DNA of 64,000 bases from Chitinophaga vietnamensis (GTDB taxonomy: Bacteria > Bacteroidota > Bacteroidia > Chitinophagales > Chitinophagaceae), in NCBI RefSeq assembly GCF_902167635.1, contig NZ_CABHMS010000002.1:124001-188000 (forward strand), written 5' to 3'. Position 1 is the stretch's first letter. Each line of letters begins with the position of its first letter. The position numbers and the translations under genes are program-made. The notes under the pieces are model-generated. The model did not search any database, was not told the DNA's origin, and was given only the letters and a program-made list of their open reading frames with translations. Shown here one piece after another: positions 17,856 to 26,185 of the stretch.

Positions 17856-18968
17856 ATGAAAACGATTGCTTTTACGCTACCATGGGTGGTAGTGCTGCTA
17901 TCTGCATGCTCATCCGGAGAGCGGACTGTTGACTCAACAACGATACCTTCGCTGAAAGTGGCCAGGGTGGGTAGTGATACCGTCACTATCCGCAATGAAT
18001 ACCCTGCCACCGTAGAAGGCGGTGCAGACGTGGAAATAAGGCCGCAGGTAAACGGGGTACTCGAAAAAATTTACATAGATGAAGGCGCCTTTGTGGCGGC
18101 TGGTCAGCCACTCTTCAAGATACAGGATTTCACTTACCGCGAACAGCTGAATAAGGCCAATGCCGCACTGCTGGCTGCGAAAGCCACCCTGGCCAATACC
18201 GAACTGGAAATAGAGAAAGTGACCCCGCTGGTACAGCACAAAGTGGTGGCCGGGTTGCAACTCAAAACAGCCACTACAAATCACGAGCTGGCTCAGGCCA
18301 GGGTGAAAGAGGCGGAAGCCCTGGTGGCAGACGCCAGGATCAACCTGAATCATACGCTCATCAGCGCGCCGTTCAGCGGCTATATAGGGCGGCTGAATAA
18401 AAAAGCCGGCAGCCTGCTGAGCGTTGGCGATGCGGGCGAATTAACAACGTTGTCGGATATACGAAATGTGCATGTCTATTTCTCTCTCAGCGAAAAGGAA
18501 CTGGTAACACTCAAGCAACATCTTCCAGGTAACAGCATAGAAGAGAAGTTGCGCAAGGCGCGACCTGTATACTTCATACTGGCTGGCGGAGAAGAATATA
18601 CGTCGCCGGGGCAGCTGGATATGGTCAATAGTGTGTTTAACAAGACTACCGGCGCTATCACGCTCAGGGCCAGTTTTCCCAACCCGGAGCATTTGTTGCG
18701 CGCTGGCAACACCGGGAAAATAAGACTACAGTTTACCGACCCGCAGGCGCTTGCTATTCCGCAGGCCGCCACCCTGGAAGTACAGGATAAAACATTTGCC
18801 TTTATTGTAGATGATAGCGGCCGGGTACATAAACGGGAGATCACTATTTCCGGTACTACCGGTAACCATTACCTCATCAGCCAGGGCCTGGACAAAGGCA
18901 GCAGCATTGTGCTGGAAAACCTGGAAACCCTGCAGGAGGGGGCGCATATCCACCCGCAAGCGCAATAG
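17856..18968 (+). CDS. RND efflux periplasmic adaptor lipoprotein (HlyD/AcrA family)
   Basis: The 370-residue protein has a lipoprotein signal with lipobox LLSAC (C18). The order of domains is that of membrane fusion proteins: a beta-barrel/lipoyl half (VNGVLEKIYIDEGAFVAAGQPLFKI, about 62-87), an alpha-helical hairpin (about 95-160, LNKANAALLAAKATLANTELEIEKV), the second lipoyl half (INLNHTLISAPFSGYIGRL) and a membrane-proximal barrel. It would link the inner-membrane pump at 19045 to an outer-membrane channel. The gap to the pump gene is 76 bp. Control by the ArsR protein is inferred from the shared operators. Confidence 0.9.
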   Translation: MKTIAFTLPWVVVLLSACSSGERTVDSTTIPSLKVARVGSDTVTIRNEYPATVEGGADVEIRPQVNGVLEKIYIDEGAFVAAGQPLFKIQDFTYREQLNKANAALLAAKATLANTELEIEKVTPLVQHKVVAGLQLKTATTNHELAQARVKEAEALVADARINLNHTLISAPFSGYIGRLNKKAGSLLSVGDAGELTTLSDIRNVHVYFSLSEKELVTLKQHLPGNSIEEKLRKARPVYFILAGGEEYTSPGQLDMVNSVFNKTTGAITLRASFPNPEHLLRAGNTGKIRLQFTDPQALAIPQAATLEVQDKTFAFIVDDSGRVHKREITISGTTGNHYLISQGLDKGSSIVLENLETLQEGAHIHPQAQ

Positions 18969-19044
18969 CTGTTTATCTCCATAAAATCATATTGTAAGGA
19001 ATCCTTCCTATTTATGCAGCCATTTATTGTTAAAAAAATATAAG

Positions 19045-22000
19045 ATGTTTAGAAAATTTATTGAAAGACCTGTGCTGGCCACAGTTGTTTCTATTCTTCT
19101 GGTGATACTGGGTATAGTGGGGCTGAAAAACCTGCCGATAGAGCGTTTCCCGGATATCGCCCCGCCGATGGTGCAGGTGAGGGCCTATTATCCCGGAGCG
19201 AATGCCGGCACATTATTACGTTCGGTGGCGCCGCCACTGGAAGAGGCTATCAACGGTGTGGAAGATATGATCTACATGAGTTCATCTTCCAGTAATGATG
19301 GTACGCTGATCATCACCATCTATTTTAAACTCGGCACAGATCCCGATATGGCTGCTGTAAACGTGCAAAACAGAGTGGCCTCCGCTATCGGCTCGCTGCC
19401 GCCGGAAGTAGTGCAGGCGGGCATTACCACCCGCAAGGCACAGAACGGGCTGGTGATGGTGCTCAACCTCTACGGGGATGAAAAGAAAGGATACGATCCT
19501 ACCTTCATGACCAATTACGCCCAGATCAATATTATTCCTGAAATACGTCGTATAGCCGGTGTAGGTGATGTGGACGTATATGGCAGCAACCACGACTATG
19601 CCATGAGAATATGGCTGAATCCCGCGCAGATGGCCGCCTACGGCATTACGCCGCAGGAAGTGATGGCCGCAATCCAAAGTAAAAACCTGGAAGCTGCGCC
19701 GGGCCGCCTGGGAGAAAACAGCCCTGTTGCCTTTGAATATGTGATCGGGTACAAAGGCAAATACAACAGGCCGGAAGAATATGAAAATATGATTATAAGG
19801 TCTAATCCCGATGGCTCCCTGCTGCGGCTGAAAGATATCGCCAAAGTAGCATTGGGCTCCTATACCTATGGCAGCTTTAATATGCTGAACGGTATTCCGG
19901 CCGGCGTTACAGACAGACCAGCCATCACCTTCAGGGTATGGCAGTTGCCAGGTTCCAATGCCCGGGAGATACAAATAAAGGTAGAAGAACTCATGCGAAA
20001 AGCGGAGAAGAAATTCCCTGAAGGACTACATCATCAAACCTTGTATTATACCAAAGAAATGCTGGACCGGTCGATAGACCAGGTAATACATACACTGGTG
20101 GAGGCTTTCATACTCGTGTTTTTGGTGGTGTTCCTGTTTTTGCAGGACTTCCGTTCTACGCTGATCCCTGCTATCGCGGTGCCGGTGGCCATTATCGGGA
20201 CTTTCTTCTTTATGCTGGTATTTGGTTTTTCCATCAACCTGTTAACATTGTTTGCGCTGGTGCTGGCCATAGGGATTGTGGTGGATGATGCTATTGTGGT
20301 AGTAGAAGCCATCCATTCAAAGCTGGAACATGGGGCGCTGTCGCCCCGTCAGGCCACCTTATCGGCCATGCATGACATTACTGGCGCTATCATTTCCATT
20401 ACCCTTGTGATGGCGGCTGTTTTTCTACCGGTAGGATTCATGAAAGGCTCTGCGGGCGTGTTTTACCGCCAGTTTGCCTTTACGCTGGCTATCGCCATTT
20501 TCATCTCCGCCGTGAATGCGTTGACATTGAGTCCGGCCCTGAGCGCATTGTTCCTTAAAAATACGCACGCCAACGGGCAGGCTACCACTTTTCAACAACG
20601 TTTCTTCACCGGTTTTAATATCGCATTTGAAAAGCTGACCAGGCGCTATGGACAAGCATTGCGGCAGATGATAAAACATAAATGGGTCAGTCTTGCCGGA
20701 TTGTTGCTGGTGATAGCAAGCACGCTGATACTGATGCGTAAAACACCCACAGGCTTTATACCATCGGAAGATATCGGCTTTTGCGTGATAGCGGTAGACC
20801 TGCCTCCCGGCTCTTCCCTATATAGAACGGAATCCGTGCTGAAAGCTGTTTCCGCAGCGATCAGTCCTATGGAATCGAGGAAAGTGTTTAACATTGTTTC
20901 AGGGGTCAATATCTTCACGGGCGCCAGCAGCCCTTCTTCCGGCGCCGCGTTTTATGTACCTAAAAAAGATGGGGAACGTGGCCGTAATAACAACATCAAC
21001 GGCATCATGGACGAGATCCGTCAGCGTCTGAAAGCCGTGAAAGGAGCGCGCTTCATCGTTTTTACGCTACCTACGGTAGCTGGCTTTGGCAATGTAGAAG
21101 GTCTGGATTTTGTGCTGCAAGACAGAACAGGTGGCGCTTTGGATAAATTTGGCGAAGTATCTGCGAAATTCCTCGAGGCGCTTAATAAAAGAAAAGAAAT
21201 CGCGATGGCCTTTACTTCTTTCCGCGCCGACTATCCACAGCTGGAGATGCGGATAGACGAAGACAAAGCGGCGCAGTTGCAGGTAAGCGAGAAAGATATA
21301 CTGCAAACAATGCAGGCGTATTTTGGCAGTGTGCAGGTATCAGATTTCAACCGCTTCGGGAAATATTTCAGGGTGATGGTACAGGCAGGGAAAGAAGACC
21401 GCTCGGAGCCGGCCTCACTGGAAGGGATATACGTAAAAAACGCCCTTCAACAAATGGTGCCTATCCATTCGCTGGTAGATCTCCGGGAAGTGATGGGCCC
21501 TGAAACCGTTACCCGGTATAATCTTTTTAACAGCATTGGTGTGATGGCCATGCCCAAGCCCGGTTATAGCACCGGAGATGCCATCAGGGCAGTAGATGAA
21601 GTGGCGCAGCAATTACCTGCCGGCTTCGGCTATGAATACTCCGGGGTGACTAAAGAAGAGATTTCATCTGGCGGTCAGGCCATTGGTGTTTTCCTCTTAT
21701 CGTTGTTGTTTGTATATTTCCTGCTGGCGGCCCAGTATAACAGTTATATCATGCCCTTGGCGGTGTTGTTGTCTGTTCCTGCCGGTGTGATCGGTGTGTT
21801 TGTGGCGATCAGGCTGGCTGGCATTGATAACAATATTTATGTACAGGTGGCTTTAATTATGTTGATTGGTTTGTTAGCAAAAAATGCGATCCTGATTGTG
21901 GAATATGCCATACAACGCCGGCTGGCCGGACAATCGTTAGTGTCAGCGGCCATACAGGCCGCACGGGTGAGAATACGGCCTATCATTATGACTTCTGTAG

Positions 22001-22227
22001 CTTTTATAGCCGGCATGATTCCGATGATGCGCGCCACAGGGCCTTCAGCGCAGGGTAATCATTCCATCAGTATCGGCGCCGCCGGCGGGATGCTGAGCGG
22101 CGTAGTGCTGGGGCTTTTCATTATCCCGGTATTGTTTGTAGTGTTCCGTTATCTGCATGAGAAAATTACACCTGTGACAAGGAAAGGTGAACATGGTTGG
22201 CAGCCGGTGGCGGAGGTTGGTAATTAG
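19045..22227 (+). CDS. RND family multidrug efflux permease (AcrB/HAE1 type)
   Basis: The ATG at 19045 (MFRKFIERPVLATVVSI) gives 1060 residues; a frame-upstream TTG at 19027 would add six residues that are not family-like. The hydrophobic opening, two large periplasmic loops and twelve membrane segments fit the HAE-1 group. The proton-relay aspartates are visible as D414-D415 (GIVVDDAIVVVE in TM4), and the TM10 lysine as LLAKNAILIVEYA. It exports hydrophobic or amphiphilic compounds from the periplasm by proton antiport. The adaptor gene precedes it. No outer-membrane TolC/OprM-type gene follows; a terminator comes 23 bp after the stop. Confidence 0.92.
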   Translation: MFRKFIERPVLATVVSILLVILGIVGLKNLPIERFPDIAPPMVQVRAYYPGANAGTLLRSVAPPLEEAINGVEDMIYMSSSSSNDGTLIITIYFKLGTDPDMAAVNVQNRVASAIGSLPPEVVQAGITTRKAQNGLVMVLNLYGDEKKGYDPTFMTNYAQINIIPEIRRIAGVGDVDVYGSNHDYAMRIWLNPAQMAAYGITPQEVMAAIQSKNLEAAPGRLGENSPVAFEYVIGYKGKYNRPEEYENMIIRSNPDGSLLRLKDIAKVALGSYTYGSFNMLNGIPAGVTDRPAITFRVWQLPGSNAREIQIKVEELMRKAEKKFPEGLHHQTLYYTKEMLDRSIDQVIHTLVEAFILVFLVVFLFLQDFRSTLIPAIAVPVAIIGTFFFMLVFGFSINLLTLFALVLAIGIVVDDAIVVVEAIHSKLEHGALSPRQATLSAMHDITGAIISITLVMAAVFLPVGFMKGSAGVFYRQFAFTLAIAIFISAVNALTLSPALSALFLKNTHANGQATTFQQRFFTGFNIAFEKLTRRYGQALRQMIKHKWVSLAGLLLVIASTLILMRKTPTGFIPSEDIGFCVIAVDLPPGSSLYRTESVLKAVSAAISPMESRKVFNIVSGVNIFTGASSPSSGAAFYVPKKDGERGRNNNINGIMDEIRQRLKAVKGARFIVFTLPTVAGFGNVEGLDFVLQDRTGGALDKFGEVSAKFLEALNKRKEIAMAFTSFRADYPQLEMRIDEDKAAQLQVSEKDILQTMQAYFGSVQVSDFNRFGKYFRVMVQAGKEDRSEPASLEGIYVKNALQQMVPIHSLVDLREVMGPETVTRYNLFNSIGVMAMPKPGYSTGDAIRAVDEVAQQLPAGFGYEYSGVTKEEISSGGQAIGVFLLSLLFVYFLLAAQYNSYIMPLAVLLSVPAGVIGVFVAIRLAGIDNNIYVQVALIMLIGLLAKNAILIVEYAIQRRLAGQSLVSAAIQAARVRIRPIIMTSVAFIAGMIPMMRATGPSAQGNHSISIGAAGGMLSGVVLGLFIIPVLFVVFRYLHEKITPVTRKGEHGWQPVAEVGN

Positions 22228-22250
22228 TTTATGAAAAGGAAATAAAGAAA

Positions 22251-22277
22251 TAAAACCCGCTCCCGGCGCGGGTTTTA
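22251..22277 (+). terminator. Intrinsic terminator of the RND operon
   Basis: A 10-bp perfect stem (taaaacccgc at 22251-22260, gcgggtttta at 22268-22277) lies 23 bp after the permease stop. Confidence 0.8.
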
Positions 22278-22286
22278 TCGATTAAA

Positions 22287-22303
22287 TGTGATCCCGCCAG
22301 GAC
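22287..22303 (-). repeat. Partial copy of the tRNA-Lys 3' end
   Basis: This 17-bp sequence matches the 3' end of the tRNA-Lys gene region (22611-22627) at 15 positions, in the same orientation. Like the real tRNA end, it lies ~10 bp beyond a GC-rich hairpin. The rest of a tRNA is absent, so it is a remnant or an attachment-site-like duplicate, or chance. Confidence 0.4.
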
Positions 22304-22573
22304 AACAGAAGTCGGCCTTCGACCTTACTGATATCTAAATGTCCACAATGACTACTGCACATACTAATGCCAGTAAAAGATGAACCCGCTTCCGGCAAAA
22401 AAAATTTCTGAAAATCTATATGTGGTTAAAACATGGACTGTAAATTTTTATATTATCCTTACTTACGAGGCCGTCATTTGCATTGATGCGGAAAATTTAC
22501 AGAAGTAACGCTACATCTTGTAGTTAGCATCACAGAAACCGGGGTTATGCAAAAGGAACTCAGCTAAAAAAAC
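22304..22573. other. Non-coding stretch with an inverted repeat
   Basis: No reading frame worth calling was seen in this ~270-bp gap. The one clear structure is a perfect 11-bp inverted repeat, ctgtaaatttt (22438-22448) and aaaatttacag (22492-22502), separated by 43 bp that hold a weaker ccg/cgg pairing. It could be a structured RNA or a decayed element; there is not enough to say which. Confidence 0.35.
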
Positions 22574-22600
22574 AAAACCCCGCGCCATGCGCGAGGTTTT
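22574..22600 (-). terminator. Intrinsic terminator of the first tRNA-Lys
   Basis: A 12-bp stem with one mismatch and a cat loop; on the minus strand it is followed by a run of T (gttttgttttttt). It starts 13 bp beyond the tRNA 3' end. The terminator after the second tRNA-Lys has nearly the same stem (aaacctcg/cgaggttt). Confidence 0.8.
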
Positions 22601-22612
22601 AAAGATTCTCTG

Positions 22613-22685
22613 TGATCCCGCTGGGACTCGAACCCAGGGCCCATACATTAAAAGTGTATTGCTCTACCAACTGAGCTACGGAATC
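22613..22685 (-). tRNA. tRNA-Lys (anticodon UUU)
   Basis: The 73-nt cloverleaf reads, on the minus strand, GATTCCG acceptor (pairing CGGGATC with one G-U), a D arm with AGCTCAGTTGGTAGAGC, an anticodon arm ATACA-CTTTTAA-TGTAT giving anticodon TTT, and a T arm CTGGGTTCGAGTCCCAG, discriminator A. CCA is not encoded. It is identical to the tRNA at 29390-29462, in opposite orientation. Confidence 0.96.
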
Positions 22686-22703
22686 ATTCCCGTGAAGGGA
22701 GCG

Positions 22704-22734
22704 CAAAAGTAGGAAATTATTTATTACCTCCAAA
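22704..22734 (-). promoter_or_regulatory. Consensus Bacteroidota promoter of the first tRNA-Lys
   Basis: On the minus strand: TTTG (22734-22731), exactly 19 bp, then TACTTTTG (22711-22704). This is the full TTTG-N19-TAnnTTTG consensus, and it begins only 7 bp beyond the stop of the upstream MBL gene. Confidence 0.85.
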
Positions 22735-22740
22735 TTTTTT

Positions 22741-23571
22741 TCAAATAAAATTTGGAAAGCCAAGCTGCTGGCCGGCTTGGGGTACTAACGCAGACGGATA
22801 TACGTTATTGCCGATACGGTACACCGCTGTTTCAACGTGCCGCGAAGCCACGATGATTTCCGTATGGGCTGCATCGCGGCGGAATAATTCCAGCACCAGC
22901 TCGGGATTGTTATTGTCCTGCGAGAGGTGGGAGAGGAAGAGGTGACTCATAAATGCCGGCCGGTGCGCTTTGAAAAGTTCCAGCGCCTGCGTATTGGAGA
23001 GATGCCCCTGGCCGCCACGGATGCGGTTCTTCAGGTAGTAGGGGTATCGCCCTTTTTCCAGCATCGTTTCGTCGTAATTGGTTTCGAGGAAAGCCGCATG
23101 GCATTGTTTGAAATGCCGCACCAGGTGCTCGCAGGGCGCGCCGATATCCGTGAATACGCCGATATTTACATCGTCAGCGCTGATCATAAAGCTGTGCGGC
23201 TCTACGGCATCGTGGAATTTCGGAAATGCCGTGATCGCTAATGCGCCTACCTGTACCGGCTCATAAGCGGTAAAGGGCCGTGCCAGCGACTCCTGCAGGT
23301 CCAGCCTGCCGTGGATGCGCGTGCTTTCCGTAATATATACCGGCAGCTGATGCTTGCGCGCCAGCACCGGGATACCTTTGATATGATCAATATGTTCGTG
23401 TGATACAAAGATGGCCTTCACCCGCTGCATCGACAGCCCCAGGCGTCGCATGCGGCGCTCCGTTTCCCGGCAGGAGATACCGGCATCGATCAACACCGCC
23501 TCGGTCTCATTCCCGATATAGTAGCAGTTGCCGTTGCTGCCCGAATTCAATGATGTAATGTAAAGTGACAT
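22741..23571 (-). CDS. MBL-fold metallo-hydrolase, YycJ/WalJ-like
   Basis: The start at 23571 (MSLYITSLNSGSNGNCYYIG) gives 276 residues; the frame reaches 23649 but the added part is not family-like. The opening SLNSGSNGNCYYI, the LIDAGISCRETERRM block and the metal motif HEHIDH at 58-63 are diagnostic of the YycJ group. These enzymes have a di-metal site and are thought to be 5'-3' exonucleases linked to cell-wall or DNA-repair regulation; the exact role here is unknown. Further metal ligands appear in AFPKFHDAVEPHSFMI. The tRNA-Lys promoter begins 7 bp after its stop. Confidence 0.88.
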   Translation of the reverse strand: MSLYITSLNSGSNGNCYYIGNETEAVLIDAGISCRETERRMRRLGLSMQRVKAIFVSHEHIDHIKGIPVLARKHQLPVYITESTRIHGRLDLQESLARPFTAYEPVQVGALAITAFPKFHDAVEPHSFMISADDVNIGVFTDIGAPCEHLVRHFKQCHAAFLETNYDETMLEKGRYPYYLKNRIRGGQGHLSNTQALELFKAHRPAFMSHLFLSHLSQDNNNPELVLELFRRDAAHTEIIVASRHVETAVYRIGNNVYPSALVPQAGQQLGFPNFI

Positions 23572-23721
23572 GACAATGCAAATAAACCTGTTTTTACCCA
23601 AAACAAAAAAAGAAAGCCAACACGCTAAGATTGCCGCAGTATCAGGCAAGATCGCATCAGTTTTATGCCCGCTTTATTACGTAATTTGCCGTTTTGGGAA
23701 CTTTTGCTATAACGATTTACT

Positions 23722-26040
23722 ATGTTCAGAAGAATCAGGATCATCGGCGCCGTCATATGCGGCACCTTGCTGGGCGCTTCCATGGCGGAGGCGCAGGAAA
23801 CGACCACACGTTATCATCTCATCCCTTATCCCCAGGAACTGATCCCGCAAACCGGGACCTTCACCATCACCCGCAACACCAAACTGGTATTGCCGGCAGA
23901 CGCCCGCCGCTTTTTCAATGAAACAGCACAGCTGCAATCATTGATAGCACAAGGGCTGGGCGCCACTTTGCCTGTCGCCGCCAAACCCGCTGCCGGCGCC
24001 ATCGTCCTGAAACAGGACACCCAGCTGCCGGGAGAGGAAGATTATACCCTGCAGGTGGGCGCACAACAGCTGCTTATCACCGCTAAAACGCCAACAGGCA
24101 TGTTCCGCGCGGTGGAAACTATCCGTCAGCTGCTGCCGCCCGCCATCGAAGGACAACGCATGGGCAGCATGAGCAAACTGGAAGTGCCCGCCGTGATCAT
24201 CAAAGACCATCCCGCCTTCGCCTGGAGAGGTATGCATCTCGATGTATCCCGGCATTTCTTCTCCGTCGATTATCTCAAAAAATTTATCGACCTGCTCGCG
24301 CTCTACAAAATGAACAAGCTGCACCTGCACCTGAGCGACGACCAGGGCTGGCGCATCGAGATAAAGAAATACCCGCTGCTCACCGCACAGGGCGCCTGGC
24401 GCGAATTCAACAACCAGGACTCCGTATGCATGAGCAAGGCGAAAGAGAATCCTGACTTCGCGATCGATCAGCAGCACATCATCCACAAAGATGGTAAAAC
24501 ACTGTATGGCGGCTTCTATACACAGGCGCAAATGCGCGATGTAATCGCCTATGCGGCCGATCGCCATATCGAGATCATCCCGGAAATTGATATGCCCGGT
24601 CACATGATGGCTGCCATCAAAGCCTATCCCTACCTGGCTTGCAGCACTGAAACCGGTTGGGGCAAAACTTTCTCCACACCTATCTGCCCCTGTAATGAAG
24701 CTACATTCAAATTTGCAGAGGATGTATATACGGAGATCGCTGCCCTGTTCCCTTCTCCCTATATGCACCTGGGAGCAGATGAAGTGGAGAAGAGCAGTTG
24801 GGCGCAATCCGCTGCCTGCAAGGATTTGATGCGCGCGCAGCACATTCAGAATGTAGAAGAGCTGCAAAGTTATTTCGTAAAACGTATGGAGAAATTCTTT
24901 AACTCCAAAGGCAAGAAGCTGATCGGATGGGACGAAATACTCGAAGGCGGCATCAGCCCCACCGCGGTGCTGATGTACTGGCGCTCCTGGGTGCCCCAGG
25001 CGCCTGTAACCGCTGCGCGCCATGGCAACAAAGTGATCATGACGCCCGGAAACCCGCTGTACTTCGATTATACGCCTGATCGCAATGCTGTATACAACGT
25101 ATATCATTTTGAGCCGGTACCCAAAATGCTGACACCGGAAGAAGGCAAGGCGATCATCGGCGCCCAGGCTAATATCTGGACAGAGTGGATCCCTTCCGAA
25201 AAACGTGCAGACTACATGTTCATGCCCCGCATGACCGCTCTCGCTGAAGTGCTGTGGACACATCAGCAGCATTACGACGACTACCTCCAACGCCTAAACG
25301 AACATTTCACCCGCCTGGACCGTCTCGGCGTACACTACCGGCTGCCGGACCTCGACGGTTTTGCCGAGGATAATGTGTTTGTAGATAGTGGTCAATTACT
25401 GGTGAACAAGCCACTACCGGGCCTCAGCGTGCGTTACACCACCGATGGCTCATTGCCTGATAGTCATTCACCGGAGCTGCCGCATCCGCTCAATATCACC
25501 AAGCCCGTAACGCTGAAGGTGGCGGCGTTCAGCGCCGCCGGCAACCGTGGCGATATCTATACGCTGCGCTACCGCCAGCAATCGTACCAGGCGCCAGTGG
25601 CGGCGACAGGCACGAAACCCGGCCTCCAGCTGGGCTTCTACGAGGGCGCTTTCAAAAGCGCGACCAAGATCAAAGCCAGCCCCGACAGCATATTACATAC
25701 TGCCAATGCCAGCATCCCGGAGGCGCTGGGCCGCGGTGGTAAAGCCTTTGGCGCCAAACTGGATGGTCATATCAACATCCCGGAAACAGGCATCTACAGT
25801 TTCTACCTCACCTGTGATGACGGCGGTATCCTCTATATCGGCGGCAATGAAGTGGTGAACAACGACGGCTGGCATGCGCCGGTAACAAAAAGCGGACAGG
25901 TAGCCCTGCAAAAAGGACAGCATCCCTTCCAGATCGTCTTCGTGGAAGGTGGCGGCGGGTTCACGCTTAAACTGGAATACAGCGTGAATGGCAGCAAGCT
26001 GCAACCCGTGCCGGATGAGTGGTTTTCACACAGAGATTAA
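23722..26040 (+). CDS. Secreted GH20 beta-N-acetylhexosaminidase with CHB_HEX_C and PA14 domains
   Basis: The 772-residue protein has a signal peptide (to about EAQ, residue 25), a GH20b domain (about 30-155), the GH20 TIM barrel (about 160-510) with the catalytic pair D353-E354 in HLGADE, a chitobiase C-terminal domain (VRYTTDGSLPDSHSPEL, about 570-590) and a C-terminal PA14-type domain (IYSFYLTCDDGGILYIGG, about 690-710). It removes terminal GlcNAc/GalNAc from chitooligosaccharides or glycans by substrate-assisted catalysis. PA14 is often carbohydrate-binding. It is monocistronic; a candidate small RNA or terminator region follows. Confidence 0.94.
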   Translation: MFRRIRIIGAVICGTLLGASMAEAQETTTRYHLIPYPQELIPQTGTFTITRNTKLVLPADARRFFNETAQLQSLIAQGLGATLPVAAKPAAGAIVLKQDTQLPGEEDYTLQVGAQQLLITAKTPTGMFRAVETIRQLLPPAIEGQRMGSMSKLEVPAVIIKDHPAFAWRGMHLDVSRHFFSVDYLKKFIDLLALYKMNKLHLHLSDDQGWRIEIKKYPLLTAQGAWREFNNQDSVCMSKAKENPDFAIDQQHIIHKDGKTLYGGFYTQAQMRDVIAYAADRHIEIIPEIDMPGHMMAAIKAYPYLACSTETGWGKTFSTPICPCNEATFKFAEDVYTEIAALFPSPYMHLGADEVEKSSWAQSAACKDLMRAQHIQNVEELQSYFVKRMEKFFNSKGKKLIGWDEILEGGISPTAVLMYWRSWVPQAPVTAARHGNKVIMTPGNPLYFDYTPDRNAVYNVYHFEPVPKMLTPEEGKAIIGAQANIWTEWIPSEKRADYMFMPRMTALAEVLWTHQQHYDDYLQRLNEHFTRLDRLGVHYRLPDLDGFAEDNVFVDSGQLLVNKPLPGLSVRYTTDGSLPDSHSPELPHPLNITKPVTLKVAAFSAAGNRGDIYTLRYRQQSYQAPVAATGTKPGLQLGFYEGAFKSATKIKASPDSILHTANASIPEALGRGGKAFGAKLDGHINIPETGIYSFYLTCDDGGILYIGGNEVVNNDGWHAPVTKSGQVALQKGQHPFQIVFVEGGGGFTLKLEYSVNGSKLQPVPDEWFSHRD

Positions 26041-26064
26041 TTGTGTGATTTCCGCGCAAATATG

Positions 26065-26072
26065 TATTTTTG
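26065..26072 (+). promoter_or_regulatory. -7 box (TATTTTTG) for a candidate small RNA
   Basis: An exact TAnnTTTG match lies 25 bp after the GH20 stop codon, in a stretch without a gene. An aTTG lies about 21 bp upstream. It resembles the tRNA-Lys promoters (TACTTTTG, followed by GCGCTCC in both). Confidence 0.5.
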
Positions 26073-26078
26073 CGCTCC

Positions 26079-26185
26079 TCCAACAACATTCATAAAAGAG
26101 ATGTAAGATACGCGTAGATCCGGTATCGTACTGACAAGGCTTCTCAGGGCCTCCAAGGCGATACGCAGGGTCTGCGCTTTTTTTT
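26079..26185 (+). ncRNA. Candidate structured small RNA with terminator
   Basis: Positions 26112-26121 (gcgtagatcc) can pair fully, with two G-U pairs, with 26168-26177 (gggtctgcgc). Inside it, gtatcg (26123-26128) pairs with cgatac (26159-26164), and short stems ctga/tcag and gcct/aggc fill the apex. Eight T residues follow directly (26178-26185), so the outer stem doubles as a terminator. With the upstream -7 box this predicts a ~107-nt transcript. It does not resemble SRP RNA, tmRNA or RNase P RNA. It might instead be only the GH20 mRNA 3' end. The transcription start is inferred. Confidence 0.5.

Noticed and set aside
22228-22250. Possible short frame between the RND permease and its terminator
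   Set aside because: The gap is 23 bp and carries no start codon with a reasonable frame; it is the ordinary 3' end of the operon.
23938-25290. 450-residue open frame on the minus strand
   Set aside because: It lies wholly opposite the GH20 gene, whose domains and catalytic residues are intact. Its translation shows no recognisable domain and looks like a codon-pattern shadow.
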